DNA from: Chloroflexota bacterium
Lineage (GTDB): Bacteria > Chloroflexota > Dehalococcoidia > SM23-28-2 > RBG-16-64-32
Direction of reading: 5' to 3'
Assembly: GCA_022565075.1 (NCBI GenBank)
Contig: JADFKG010000003.1
Location: 1 to 28,996 of the forward strand
DNA: 28,996 bases
The notes beneath the pieces are model-generated. The model was not told where the DNA came from, did not search any database, and worked only from the letters and a program-made list of their open reading frames with translations. Below, piece by piece: positions 1 through 7,841 of the stretch. Each line of letters starts with the position of its first letter. Positions within the stretch are counted from its first letter, which is position 1. The position numbers and the translations under genes were made by a program.

Positions 1-250
1 GGATCCGGCCTGTGCGTGGCACGGCGTGTACCGCCAGAACGTACGCCGTGCCGTTCCCGAGGAGAGTGGCGACGCGATCACCGGGATCGACGAAACGAGA
101 GAGCCGCTGCGCGAACTTCTCGGCACGACGATTCAAGTCGGCGAACGTCCAGCGCTCGCCCTCATACGTCAGAGCAGTCTTGTCGGGCGAGAGTTGCGCC
201 CGGCGCTCCAGCCAGTCAGGCATGAGATCTGTTGCGTTCTTATCAGGCAT
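1..250 (-). CDS. menE: o-succinylbenzoate--CoA ligase, N-terminal part (cut by window edge)
   Basis: Only about the first 83 codons are present; the gene runs off the left edge. The start ATG (250-248) overlaps the menC stop by 8 nt (ATGCCTGA) and has an AGGA Shine-Dalgarno 7 nt upstream. The translation begins MPDKNATDLMPDWLERRAQ and continues through LSPDKTALTYEGERWTFADL, a typical N-terminus of ANL-superfamily acyl-CoA ligases (the family of AMP-forming synthetases). The catalytic P-loop and adenylate motifs lie outside the window. MenE ligates CoA to o-succinylbenzoate, using the product of the upstream menC and making the substrate of MenB. The specific identity comes from operon context; the N-terminus alone would fit any AMP-binding ligase. 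Confidence 0.85.
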   Translation of the reverse strand, partial: MPDKNATDLMPDWLERRAQLSPDKTALTYEGERWTFADLNRRAEKFAQRLSRFVDPGDRVATLLGNGTAYVLAVHAVPRTGRI

Positions 251-1352
251 CGCTGCGTCCTTCTTGAGGGATCTCGTGACGGGTAACGGCAGCCTCGTCA
301 AGCTCGATTCCCAGGCCGGGCTTCTTCGGGATACGCATGTAGCCGCCCTCGACCTCGATCGGCTGAACCACCAGGTCTGCCGCGAGGAAGGACCCGGTAG
401 CGAGCCCGCAATGGAGTAGCTGTCCGGGGACGGCGGCCGCGACATGAAGTGCCGCGGTAACTCCGACTCCGGATTCGATGCTTGTCGTGACGATCGTCGA
501 GATACGAGCCTTCTTCGCGATCTCAGCGATTCGCATCGCCGCCCGTGGCCCTCCCACGACCACTAGCTTCACCACCAGGCAGTCGACGGCATTGGCCTCC
601 ACGAGGCGTAATGCGGCCGCCTCATCTGTGACGTCCTCATCTGCGGCGATCGGCACGTTGACGGCGCTTCGCACTGCGGCCATGTCTTTCGGGTCTCCCG
701 GCGCTATCGGTTGCTCAACCAGATCAAGCTGGTACTGGGCGAGCGAACGGATGATGCGGATGGCCTGGCCGGGACTCCAGGCCCCGTTGGCATCGAGCCG
801 GAGGAGCACTTCCGGACCGAGCGATTCCCTTACCAGCGCCACCCTTGCGCACTCGCTTTCGATGGTCCGTTCCATACCAACTTTGAGCTTGATGCAGGCG
901 AAACCCGCCTGGAGGGCAGCGCGCGCTGCTTCGCCGGCTAGCCGGGCGTCCGGCTCCGCGATCACAGCGTTGACGGCAACGGAGTCGCGGATGGCCGGCG
1001 CGAGAAGGGAGGCGACGGAGACGCCCTGCACTCGGCCAAGTGCATCGAGACCTGCCGTCTCGACCGCGCAGGAGACTGCGGCGCTCGCTTCAGGCAGCTC
1101 GTCGAGGGATTGAGCGCTGTTGAGTTCGTACCCCGCCAGGCTATCCGCCATTCGCTTGAGGTCCTCGTTGATTTCAGCCATCGTGTCGGTCTGGCGGTCG
1201 GGCAGGGGTGCGGCCTCTCCGATGCCCACGATCCCCGTATCGGTGGTCAGCCGGACTATCGCTCCGATCCGCTCTGTTAGCGCTCCAGCGGCGCTGGAGA
1301 AGCGTCTTACGGGCAGGCGAAACCATTGCCAGGTGACGCCGGTGATCCTCAC
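243..1352 (-). CDS. menC: o-succinylbenzoate synthase
   Basis: A 369-aa enolase-superfamily enzyme that dehydrates SHCHC to o-succinylbenzoate. The start is the GTG at 1352-1350, overlapping the menA stop as GTGA; the protein then begins VRITGVTWQWFRLPV. The frame is open further upstream, but that extension only mirrors menA in another frame. The muconate-lactonizing barrel motifs are present: KLKVG near residue 155 with the catalytic Lys pair (K155, K157), LDANGAW (metal D187), VEQPI (metal E213), AADED (metal D238) and VVKLVVVGG (catalytic K262), then TTSIESGVG. Length is normal for the family. No Shine-Dalgarno is visible, so translation is probably coupled to menA. Related N-acylamino acid racemases and dipeptide epimerases share these motifs, but position inside the men operon decides the call. 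Confidence 0.95.
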   Translation of the reverse strand: MRITGVTWQWFRLPVRRFSSAAGALTERIGAIVRLTTDTGIVGIGEAAPLPDRQTDTMAEINEDLKRMADSLAGYELNSAQSLDELPEASAAVSCAVETAGLDALGRVQGVSVASLLAPAIRDSVAVNAVIAEPDARLAGEAARAALQAGFACIKLKVGMERTIESECARVALVRESLGPEVLLRLDANGAWSPGQAIRIIRSLAQYQLDLVEQPIAPGDPKDMAAVRSAVNVPIAADEDVTDEAAALRLVEANAVDCLVVKLVVVGGPRAAMRIAEIAKKARISTIVTTSIESGVGVTAALHVAAAVPGQLLHCGLATGSFLAADLVVQPIEVEGGYMRIPKKPGLGIELDEAAVTRHEIPQEGRSDA

Positions 1353-2260
1353 AGCAGGAGACCGACGGCAAGCAGGCTCCCGAACACCAGGTGAAAGAGC
1401 GTCGTCTGCTTGAGGACGATGTTGAGTGCCGCGCCTTGAGCTCCCTGAAGCACTGATCGGCACGGGACGATGGCCAGCGGGAGGGCGAGGAGGGCAAGAC
1501 CCACTGCGGGCCCCGCTCCGCCAACGAGAAGCACCGGGAGGAGGACGAACGCCGCCAGGATCATCAGGACGTATTGCAGACGGCTGATCCTTTCTCCGAG
1601 GCGAACGGCCAGCGTAAGCTTTCCCGCCCGGCGGTCTGTCTCGATATCGCGGACGTTGTTGACGACGAGGATGGCGGCGACCGTCAATCCGACGGGCAGC
1701 GAGGCGAGAAAGGCGAGATTCGTAACAGAGCCGGCCTGAAGGTAGTAGGTGCCCATCACCGCCACGAGACCGAAGAAGACGAAGACGAACAGGTCGCCGA
1801 GGCCATGATAGCCGAGGGGCCACGGGCCCCCCGTGTACGCGAGGCCCGCGGCGATGGAGACGACACCAATCGCCAATATCGGCCAGCCTCCCTCAATGAC
1901 TAGGAAGACGCCTACTAGCGCCGCGAGTCCGAAGACGACCCCTGAGGCCATCTTGACCTCAGCGGCGGACGCCTGACCGCTGGCAGTAATACGAACCGGC
2001 CCGAGGCGGTCAGGGGTATCGGCGCCCTGCTCGAAATCAAGCGCGTCGTTCGCCAGGTTCGTTCCGATCTGTATCAGGACAGCCGCAGCCAGAGTGGCGA
2101 TAAAGACGAGGACAGCGAACTCACCGCCTGAGTAGGCGAGCGCCGATCCCACCAGGACCGGCGTCACAGCCGCGGACAGCGTCGGCGGACGAGTGGCCGC
2201 CAGCCAGCCTCTCCAGCCTGGCGTTGCCAACTTGTACTCCGCGGGTGAGCCCAGTCTCAT
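1349..2260 (-). CDS. menA: 1,4-dihydroxy-2-naphthoate polyprenyltransferase
   Basis: A 303-aa integral membrane UbiA-family prenyltransferase that attaches the polyprenyl side chain to DHNA, giving demethylmenaquinone. The two Asp-rich prenyl-diphosphate motifs are intact: NLANDALDFEQGAD at about residues 68-81 and NNVRDIETDRRAGKLTLAVR at 201-220. Around them lie about eight or nine hydrophobic helices. The start ATG (2260-2258) overlaps the menB stop as ATGA, and the stop overlaps the menC start as GTGA, so the gene is coupled on both sides. No independent Shine-Dalgarno is seen. Related UbiA proteins acting on 4-hydroxybenzoate or chlorophyllide are conceivable from the fold, but the operon and the DIETDRRAGK signature point to MenA. 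Confidence 0.95.
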   Translation of the reverse strand: MRLGSPAEYKLATPGWRGWLAATRPPTLSAAVTPVLVGSALAYSGGEFAVLVFIATLAAAVLIQIGTNLANDALDFEQGADTPDRLGPVRITASGQASAAEVKMASGVVFGLAALVGVFLVIEGGWPILAIGVVSIAAGLAYTGGPWPLGYHGLGDLFVFVFFGLVAVMGTYYLQAGSVTNLAFLASLPVGLTVAAILVVNNVRDIETDRRAGKLTLAVRLGERISRLQYVLMILAAFVLLPVLLVGGAGPAVGLALLALPLAIVPCRSVLQGAQGAALNIVLKQTTLFHLVFGSLLAVGLLL

Positions 2261-3087
2261 GGGAGTCGAGGGAACGGGGAGAAGTCCGGCTTGCGCTTCT
2301 CAAGGAACGCATCTCGGCCTTCTTTCGCCTCCGCGGTCATGTAGAAGAGCAGCGTGGCGTCTCCAGCGAGCTGCTGAAGACCGGCGAGGCCATCCGTATC
2401 GGCCGCGAACGCCGCCTTGAGAAAGCGCAGGGCCGTCGGGCTCATCTCGAGCATTCGCCGTCCCCAGCGCACGGTCTCGTCCTCGAGCGATGCCAGCGGG
2501 ACGACCTTGTTGACCAGGCCCATATCCAGCGCTTCCTGGGCCGAGTACTGCCAGCAGCAGAACCAGATTTCGCGCGCCTTCTTGTGACCGACTATGCGTG
2601 CCATTAACGTAGCGCCGTATCCGGCGTCGAAGCTCCCGACTTTCGGGCCCGTCTGCCCGAATACCGCATTATCGGCGGCGATGGTGATGTCACATACGAG
2701 ATGAAGGACGTGCCCACCGCCGATAGCGTAGCCAGCGACCATGGCGATAACAGGCTTCGGCAAAGCGCGAATTTCTCGCTGCAGATCCAGGACGTTCAGG
2801 CGAGGTATCCCGTCGTCGCCGACGTAGCCGCCTTCGCCGCGGACGCGTTGGTCGCCGCCCGAGCAGAAAGCCTTGTCGCCGGCACCAGTGAGGACTACGA
2901 CGCCTATGGCCGAGTCGTCGCGAGCATGAGTGAACGCGTCACGCAATTCGATGATCGTCTTCGGGCGAAAGGCGTTTCTGACTTCGGGCCGGTTTATCGT
3001 GACCTTGGCGATGCCTGCGGCGTCGCCGAGGCTCCGCTCATACAAGATATCTTCGTACTCGCGGATATTCTCCCAGTTCACAGCCAT
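2257..3087 (-). CDS. menB: 1,4-dihydroxy-2-naphthoyl-CoA synthase, bicarbonate-type
   Basis: A 276-aa crotonase-fold enzyme that ring-closes o-succinylbenzoyl-CoA. The chosen start is the ATG at 3087-3085 (MAVNWENIREYEDI), with GGAGG 11 nt upstream and only 2 nt after the menH stop. A longer in-frame GTG/ATG start inside menH would add 22 residues unlike the family. Visible motifs are INRPEVRNAF, CSGGDQ, AGYAIGGGH (oxyanion hole) and QTGPKVGSFDAGYG near residues 145-158, with the catalytic Ser and Asp of GSFD. A Gly at position 147, where actinobacterial type II enzymes carry Asp, marks this as a type I MenB, the class known to use bound bicarbonate as the base. The C-terminal KRKPDFSPFPRLP tail is also typical. 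Confidence 0.96.
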   Translation of the reverse strand: MAVNWENIREYEDILYERSLGDAAGIAKVTINRPEVRNAFRPKTIIELRDAFTHARDDSAIGVVVLTGAGDKAFCSGGDQRVRGEGGYVGDDGIPRLNVLDLQREIRALPKPVIAMVAGYAIGGGHVLHLVCDITIAADNAVFGQTGPKVGSFDAGYGATLMARIVGHKKAREIWFCCWQYSAQEALDMGLVNKVVPLASLEDETVRWGRRMLEMSPTALRFLKAAFAADTDGLAGLQQLAGDATLLFYMTAEAKEGRDAFLEKRKPDFSPFPRLP

Positions 3088-3089
3088 GA

Positions 3090-3926
3090 CTAAATTAGCC
3101 TCCGTTCTTTCTCGGGCGTTAGATCTGCGAGGAAAGTGCGTACCGTCTGCCAAAAGGCGTCCGGTCTTTCCAGGTGCACCGCGTGGCCCGCATCCGGAAT
3201 TATGCTCAACCGCGCGTCAGGCAGCGCCTTGCTCATGGCCCTCGCGATGTCGCAGTATTTCCGGTCGAGCGCGCCTGCGATGATCAATTCAGGCATCGAT
3301 AGTTCGGGGAGCCGCGTCCACAGCGACTCCTGGAAGCCCACGCTCATCCCTCGCAGGCTGTTCGCCAACCCGTGCGGATTCTGCTTCAGGCGCTGCCGGC
3401 GTAACGACTCTCGGCCCGCCGCCGGAAGATTGGCCTGGCTGGCGAAGAGAGGTAGCGCCTCCCACCGCGCCACGAACGCTGAGATGCCATCGCGCTCAAT
3501 GTCGTCGGCGAGCTGCTCATCGCTCGTGGCCCGGGCCAGCCGTTCCTGGCGGCTCTCGATCCCCGCTGACGTGCTCTCCAGGACGAGCGCCTCAACGATC
3601 TCCGGCGCGCGGAGAGCGAGATGCATGGCCAGGCGGCCACCCATTGAGTATCCGAGCACGATAACTCTGCCGAAACCCAACTGCCGAATCAAGTGCACAA
3701 GATCATCGACAGCCGCCGACATCGAGTGACGGTCGCGCTCCGGCGGACAGTCGGAGTCCCCGTGTCCAAGGAGGTCCGGAGCGATCGTGGTCATTCCTGA
3801 CAGGTAGTCTCGCGAGGTCTTCCAGGTGCTGGCGCCACCGGTGAACCCGTGGACGAGGAGAATCGCGGGGCCATCCCCCTCGATCTCGACGTTGTAGCTA
3901 CTGCCGTTAAGCTTGATCCGGCTCAT
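3090..3926 (-). CDS. menH: 2-succinyl-6-hydroxy-2,4-cyclohexadiene-1-carboxylate (SHCHC) synthase
   Basis: A 278-aa alpha/beta hydrolase-fold protein. Its likely role is elimination of pyruvate from the MenD product (SEPHCHC) to give SHCHC. The catalytic triad is readable: nucleophile S94 in GYSMGG, D221 in GALDRKY and H248 in DAGHAVHLE. An oxyanion-hole HGFTGG lies near residue 26. The start ATG (3926-3924) directly abuts the menD stop (TGAATG) and has a GGGAG Shine-Dalgarno 5 nt upstream. It lies between menD and menB in the operon. Many alpha/beta hydrolases have the same triad, so the substrate assignment depends on the neighbours; MenH in this position is the usual arrangement. Confidence 0.9.
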   Translation of the reverse strand: MSRIKLNGSSYNVEIEGDGPAILLVHGFTGGASTWKTSRDYLSGMTTIAPDLLGHGDSDCPPERDRHSMSAAVDDLVHLIRQLGFGRVIVLGYSMGGRLAMHLALRAPEIVEALVLESTSAGIESRQERLARATSDEQLADDIERDGISAFVARWEALPLFASQANLPAAGRESLRRQRLKQNPHGLANSLRGMSVGFQESLWTRLPELSMPELIIAGALDRKYCDIARAMSKALPDARLSIIPDAGHAVHLERPDAFWQTVRTFLADLTPEKERRLI

Positions 3927-5672
3927 TCACGCTCCCGCAAGGGCGGCGGCTTCCATCAGTTCACGATGAAGCTTCGCGTTGGAGCCGCGATCGGTGCGCA
4001 CCTCAAGCAACGTCACGCCTTCCGAACCAAACGAGCGCGATACCAAATCGCGAAACTCCTGGCGGGAAGTGATGCAGTGGTACTCCAGCCCGTACATATC
4101 GGCGGTGTGCTTGAAGTCGAGGCCGGTTGGTGTAGCGAAGACCTCCTCGAAGTGTGGATCGCTGGACTGTGGGAGCATCGAGAAGATGCCGCCACCATCG
4201 TTGTTCACGAGCACGATGGTGGCGCTCAGGCCGTACCGGCGTGCGGCCAGCAAGCCGTTCATGTCGTGGTAGAACGACAGATCTCCAATGACGAGAACCA
4301 ATGGCCCTTCCGAGACGGCGCTGACACCCAGCGCCGTAGACACGACCCCATCGATGCCACTTGCACCCCTGTTGGCGAGGAAGCGCATGTCTCGCGTCCC
4401 GCCGGGGAACATTGCGTCCAGATCGCGAATCGGCATGCTGTTACCGGCAAACAGGGTGCCGCCCGCTGGTAAGACCTCGTTGAGGTCAGCGAACACGCCG
4501 GGCTCGGATAGGCCGCGTTCCTGCTCGATTCGTGCAGCGAGCGCGGAACGAACCCTGGTGTTTGTATCGGTCCACGAGGCGACCCAGTCTGGCGCCCCTG
4601 GTCCCAGCGTCGGCGCAGGCTGATCCGGCACGCCGTCAAGAACGGCACGGCAGAGTAAAGCCGGATCGAGTCGCACGACGTCTGACGCGGAGAGGGTAGG
4701 ATCTCTCGATCCGCCGGGGTCGGCCAGCACCTGGTTACAGGACCTGTTGCGCTCCAGAAATTGCAGAAGAGCCTTTGATACAGGGGCCGCGCCGAAGCGC
4801 AGCACGAAGTCAGGCGAAAGGCGGCGCGCAATCTCTTCATCGCGGAGGAAGGCATCATACGCGTCGATCACTATCGAGCTGTGCTGAGGGCCGCATCGCA
4901 CCTGAGACAGGGGATCGGCCAGGACTGGAGCGCCGATCTCTCTGGCCAGTGCAGTCACTGCGTCCGGGAAGGAGGGATCATCCTGCTCTCCGCAGACGAT
5001 GAGCGGCCGCTCAGCGCCGTGAAGCGCGCGTCTGAGAGGCGCGAAGTCTTCTGGGCTGTACCGGCCAGGCGGCTGGTTAGTGGGGAAGACGTTCTCTTGC
5101 CCGCCCGTCTCAGCGTGACGGAGGTGCTTTCCTGCCTCTGGTAGCAGCGGCTCCCGGAACGGGAAGTTGAGGTGCACCGGACCGGCGGGTTCTTCGAGCG
5201 CCCCCCTCATGGACCGGCCCGCAATTGATTTGGCGTAAGCGAGGGACACCTTCGGATCGTCCGGGATCTGGACGTCTACGGACCACTTGACGTGGCTTCC
5301 GTACAGCCTGACCTGGTCGATCGTCTGGTTGGTTCCGATGTCCCGCGCGTAGGCCGGGCGGTCAGCCGTGAGGAGCAGCAGCGGAACTCTGGCGAAGAAC
5401 GCTTCTACAGCGGCCGGCGCGAAGTTCACGGCGGCGGTTCCTGACGTCGAGACTACCGCGACGGGCAGCTTTGACCGCTTCGCAATACCCAGTGCGAAAT
5501 ACGCCGCCGACCGCTCGTCAACATGCATCCAGACCTTGATCCGTGGATCGCGGCGGAAGGTCAAGGCGAGTGGCGTCGAACGCGATCCCGGGCAGACGCA
5601 GACGTTCTCGATCCCCAGTCGGATCAACGAATCCACGAATTCGCTTACGAAGGAGGACTGGATATCGCTCAC
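3927..5672 (-). CDS. menD: SEPHCHC synthase (2-succinyl-5-enolpyruvyl-6-hydroxy-3-cyclohexene-1-carboxylate synthase)
   Basis: A 581-aa thiamine-diphosphate enzyme joining isochorismate with 2-oxoglutarate, the first committed step of menaquinone synthesis. The start is taken as GTG 5672-5670 (VSDIQSSFVSEFVDSLIRLG), overlapping the menF stop as GTGA; the frame continues upstream only as a mirror of menF. Conserved parts are the N-terminal CPGSRSTPLAL, the cofactor-activating Glu in HVDERSAAYFALG (E53), and STSGTAAVNFAPAAVEA. The C-terminal TPP/metal motif starts at about residue 463 with GDLSFYHDMNGL and ends with NNDGGGIFSMLP around 489-500. Length and domain order (Pyr, central, PP) are normal. 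Expression is probably coupled to menF. Confidence 0.96.
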   Translation of the reverse strand: MSDIQSSFVSEFVDSLIRLGIENVCVCPGSRSTPLALTFRRDPRIKVWMHVDERSAAYFALGIAKRSKLPVAVVSTSGTAAVNFAPAAVEAFFARVPLLLLTADRPAYARDIGTNQTIDQVRLYGSHVKWSVDVQIPDDPKVSLAYAKSIAGRSMRGALEEPAGPVHLNFPFREPLLPEAGKHLRHAETGGQENVFPTNQPPGRYSPEDFAPLRRALHGAERPLIVCGEQDDPSFPDAVTALAREIGAPVLADPLSQVRCGPQHSSIVIDAYDAFLRDEEIARRLSPDFVLRFGAAPVSKALLQFLERNRSCNQVLADPGGSRDPTLSASDVVRLDPALLCRAVLDGVPDQPAPTLGPGAPDWVASWTDTNTRVRSALAARIEQERGLSEPGVFADLNEVLPAGGTLFAGNSMPIRDLDAMFPGGTRDMRFLANRGASGIDGVVSTALGVSAVSEGPLVLVIGDLSFYHDMNGLLAARRYGLSATIVLVNNDGGGIFSMLPQSSDPHFEEVFATPTGLDFKHTADMYGLEYHCITSRQEFRDLVSRSFGSEGVTLLEVRTDRGSNAKLHRELMEAAALAGA

Positions 5673-6970
5673 GGCTTGCTCGTCGAACCTTGAAGGATGC
5701 GCAAGACCGGCTGGAGCTTCAGCACGGACTCCGCCAGCTCGCGTTGTACGTCCGATTCGGCGACGATCCCACACCCGGCATGGAGGAACGCCCGCTCACC
5801 GCATATCAGGGCGGATCTGATAGCGACGGCGAAGTCCCCATCCTCTCGCGCATCGAGCCACCCTATCGGGCCGGCGTACCAGCCGCGGTCGAACGGTTCG
5901 TGCGCTCTGATTCGCTCCAGCGAAGCGTCACGCGGGACACCGCCGACGGCGGGAGTCGGATGGAGAAGATCCGCCAGTACCAGCACTCCCGTATCGCGGG
6001 TCAATTCGCCCACAATAGGCGTATACAGGTGCTGTACGTTAGACATTTTCATCACGGCAGGCTCGTCTGGAGAACTTATGATGCTGCAGAGCGGACTTAA
6101 CGTGTCTCGAACCGCCGTTAACACGAGGTCGTGTTCCTCACGCTCCTTGGCATCAGCCGCGAGCACACCTGCCAGCCACGCATCCTCGGTCTCGTCCTCA
6201 CCTCGACGTATAGACCCAGCGAGACAATCCACCTCCGCCAGACGCCCCCGCCTGCGAACGAGCAGTTCGGGTGTGGCGCCCAGGAAGCAGTCCTTCCCCG
6301 GCTGAAAGGCGAAGGCGGTGCAATCGGGAAAGTCGCGAAGGAGGCCCGCGAGAACCACAGCGGGCTCGATGGGACCGTCGGCGCGAACGGTTACCTCTCG
6401 CGCCAGGACGACTTTCCTGAGGGCACCGGAGCGAATCTCTTGCACCGCGCGGGCGACGGTCGTCTCAAAGAGGCCTGTGTCTGCCTCGACGGAGACGCCT
6501 CCCCAGCAGCGTCGGCTACGATCATCGGCGGGGCTGTCCACCAGAATCTCCTGCAGATCAGCGAACACTCGCTCGACCTCGCCATCAGGATCGCTGGAGG
6601 GGTAGATGTTGACGTTGACCGTTAGCCGGGAGACATCTTCTTCGAGGTTGAGAACGTACCGCGGCAAAACGATGAGACCGTCAGGGAAGTCCTGCCACCG
6701 ATCACTGTGCTGCCCCGAGTCAAACGCGAAGCCAGCGAAGCAGACAGGCTGCGCAAGAAGGATCTCCTCTGGGCCGTCGATCAGCATTCGGCGGCACAGC
6801 TCATGCCAGGCGGCGCGGGCTTCCTTGAAGCGGTCCGGCCCCCGGCCAGTCAATCGCGCTGTCTGGCCGAGGCCGACCAGCGTACGATCTCCACGACCGC
6901 GCCAGAAGAAGCGCTCAGCTCTCGCTGACTCGAAAAAGGCAAGCGCATCAACCTCACCAACAACGGGCAC
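5669..6970 (-). CDS. menF: isochorismate synthase (true start probably upstream of 6970)
   Basis: Chorismate-binding enzyme converting chorismate to isochorismate, the entry to the men pathway. The catalytic domain is complete: RKVVLAREV, FLGATPELLVRR, EVDCLAGSIRRG, KMSNVQHLYTPI, HPTPAVGGVPRD, RGWYAGPIGW and HAGCGIVAESD in the expected order. The first usual start is GTG at 6970 (433 aa), but it has no Shine-Dalgarno. The same frame stays open across at least 100 nt upstream and encodes family-like sequence (HLEIGWNELRRRLRRL, then TTISVTVPVVGEV). Only CTG, ATC or ATA codons are available there, for example CTG at 7072. The real protein is therefore probably about 34 residues longer, started at a rare codon and coupled to the end of the TetR gene. 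Confidence 0.92.
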   Translation of the reverse strand: MPVVGEVDALAFFESARAERFFWRGRGDRTLVGLGQTARLTGRGPDRFKEARAAWHELCRRMLIDGPEEILLAQPVCFAGFAFDSGQHSDRWQDFPDGLIVLPRYVLNLEEDVSRLTVNVNIYPSSDPDGEVERVFADLQEILVDSPADDRSRRCWGGVSVEADTGLFETTVARAVQEIRSGALRKVVLAREVTVRADGPIEPAVVLAGLLRDFPDCTAFAFQPGKDCFLGATPELLVRRRGRLAEVDCLAGSIRRGEDETEDAWLAGVLAADAKEREEHDLVLTAVRDTLSPLCSIISSPDEPAVMKMSNVQHLYTPIVGELTRDTGVLVLADLLHPTPAVGGVPRDASLERIRAHEPFDRGWYAGPIGWLDAREDGDFAVAIRSALICGERAFLHAGCGIVAESDVQRELAESVLKLQPVLRILQGSTSKP

Positions 6971-7080
6971 CGTGACGCTGATGGTGGTTGGTTGCTCAGG
7001 CGAAGCGCTGCGCCGGCCTACGGCGACGAGGCGCCGCAGGCGACGCCTCAGTTCGTTCCAGCCGATCTCCAGATGGGCGA

Positions 7081-7692
7081 CTATCTGAGGCCATCCCTTC
7101 GCGAGTCGACTCCGACGCTGCGCATGAGCAGAGTTCGCAGGGTGGCGTACGATTCCTCAAGGCTGCGAGGGCTATCTTTCGAGAGTGCCCAGCGGGTGAT
7201 CACCTCATTGAGAGCACCGAACCAGGCCGTAGCGGTGACTTCGCTGTCGACGGGTTCAATGATTCCAGTTCGGACTGCCTCCTCGATTTCACGCTGAATG
7301 ATCGCGGAGAAGCCAGCTCGAACGCGATCCATCTGAAGGCTAAAGTCGCGGCCGAGCCCATGCCCCTCCATCATCAAGAGGCGTGCGATGCCACGGTGCC
7401 GGGAGAACGTCCTCATCACGGTGTACAGCGCCGCGTCAGCCCTGGCTACCGGGTCGTCGTGAGAAGACAGTGCTTCGCCAATCTTCCGGGTAAGCCGCTG
7501 TGTTGTCCGGTTTAGGAGGGCGATGAAGATCGCCTCTCGGTTGGGGAAGTGGAAGTACACGCCTCCCCTGGACGTCTGCGATTCGTCGGCGATCGCATCC
7601 ATGCTCGCTCGGCTGTATCCGTGCTTCGAGAAGATGCGTAGAGCGGCATCGAGAATGGATTCCCGGCGGGAGACTGCGCGCGCTTGGCTCAT
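7081..7692 (-). CDS. TetR-family transcriptional regulator, first gene of the men operon
   Basis: A 203-aa protein with an N-terminal helix-turn-helix at about residues 12-58: ESILDAALRIFSKHGYS, then SMDAIADESQTSRGGVYFHF. The C-terminal half is the all-helical ligand/dimer domain. The preferred start is the ATG at 7692-7690 (MSQARAVSRRESI); a GTG at 7740 in the same frame would require translation through the operator and promoter and is unlikely. The gene precedes menF on the same strand, and its TAG (7083-7081) lies inside the upstream extension of menF, so both are probably one transcript. With its own palindrome downstream of the promoter it is most simply an autorepressor that also controls menaquinone synthesis. 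The ligand is unknown; a quinone or acyl-CoA would be a guess. Confidence 0.9.
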   Translation of the reverse strand: MSQARAVSRRESILDAALRIFSKHGYSRASMDAIADESQTSRGGVYFHFPNREAIFIALLNRTTQRLTRKIGEALSSHDDPVARADAALYTVMRTFSRHRGIARLLMMEGHGLGRDFSLQMDRVRAGFSAIIQREIEEAVRTGIIEPVDSEVTATAWFGALNEVITRWALSKDSPRSLEESYATLRTLLMRSVGVDSRRDGLR

Positions 7693-7698
7693 AGCTTC

Positions 7699-7722
7699 AA
7701 AACCGACAGTAGTGTCGGTTTT
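7699..7722. promoter_or_regulatory. candidate TetR operator (perfect inverted repeat)
   Basis: AAAACCGACA (7699-7708) and TGTCGGTTTT (7713-7722) are perfect 10-bp reverse complements around a GTAG centre. The element begins 3 nt downstream of the -10 box of the regulator's promoter and ends 6 nt before its ATG, so it covers the expected transcription start. Size and position match autoregulatory TetR operators. It also lies close to the promoter region of the divergent menG. Binding by this particular regulator is inferred. Confidence 0.75.
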
Positions 7723-7725
7723 TCC

Positions 7726-7754
7726 CTTATACAAGACCACGTGCTAAGGCGCAA
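7726..7754 (-). promoter_or_regulatory. sigma-70-type promoter of the tetR-men operon
   Basis: Read on the minus strand: -35 TTGCGC (7754-7749), 17-nt spacer, -10 TATAAG (7731-7726). The predicted start site at about 7719 falls inside the inverted repeat. On the opposite strand a TATACA (7728-7733) overlaps the same bases and could serve divergent menG, but its -35 (CCGACA, 19-nt spacing) is poor. Confidence 0.6.
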
Positions 7755-7767
7755 CGAGGGAGCATAA

Positions 7768-7827
7768 CGGAGCCCGAGCAAGTACGAGCCCGGGCGTCGG
7801 CTCCGTGCGCCTCGGGCAACGCGGAGC
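7768..7827 (+). promoter_or_regulatory. menG leader with mutually exclusive hairpin elements
   Basis: CGGAGCC (7768-7774) can pair with GGCTCCG (7799-7805). GCCCGAG (7772-7778) can instead pair with CTCGGGC (7811-7817). GCTCCG (7800-7805) can also pair with CGGAGC (7822-7827), which contains the only GGAG near the menG start. A five-codon ORF (7832-7849, MSLDG and stop) overlaps the menG start codon. This could be a 5'-UTR control element; in GC-rich DNA chance pairing is a real alternative. Confidence 0.3.
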
Positions 7828-7841
7828 TACGATGTCACTCG

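Noticed and set aside
1..6. BamHI site GGATCC exactly at the window start, suggesting a cloning junction
   Set aside because: The same hexamer occurs several more times in the window and the menE frame reads through it normally, so it gives no evidence about an insert end.
1353..1823. N-terminal extension of menC upstream of the GTG at 1352
   Set aside because: It would be read through menA in another frame and has low-complexity Arg/Pro-rich sequence; the GTGA overlap is the natural start.
3849..4472. 207-aa plus-strand frame over menH and menD
   Set aside because: Antisense to two well-supported genes, with no recognisable protein features.
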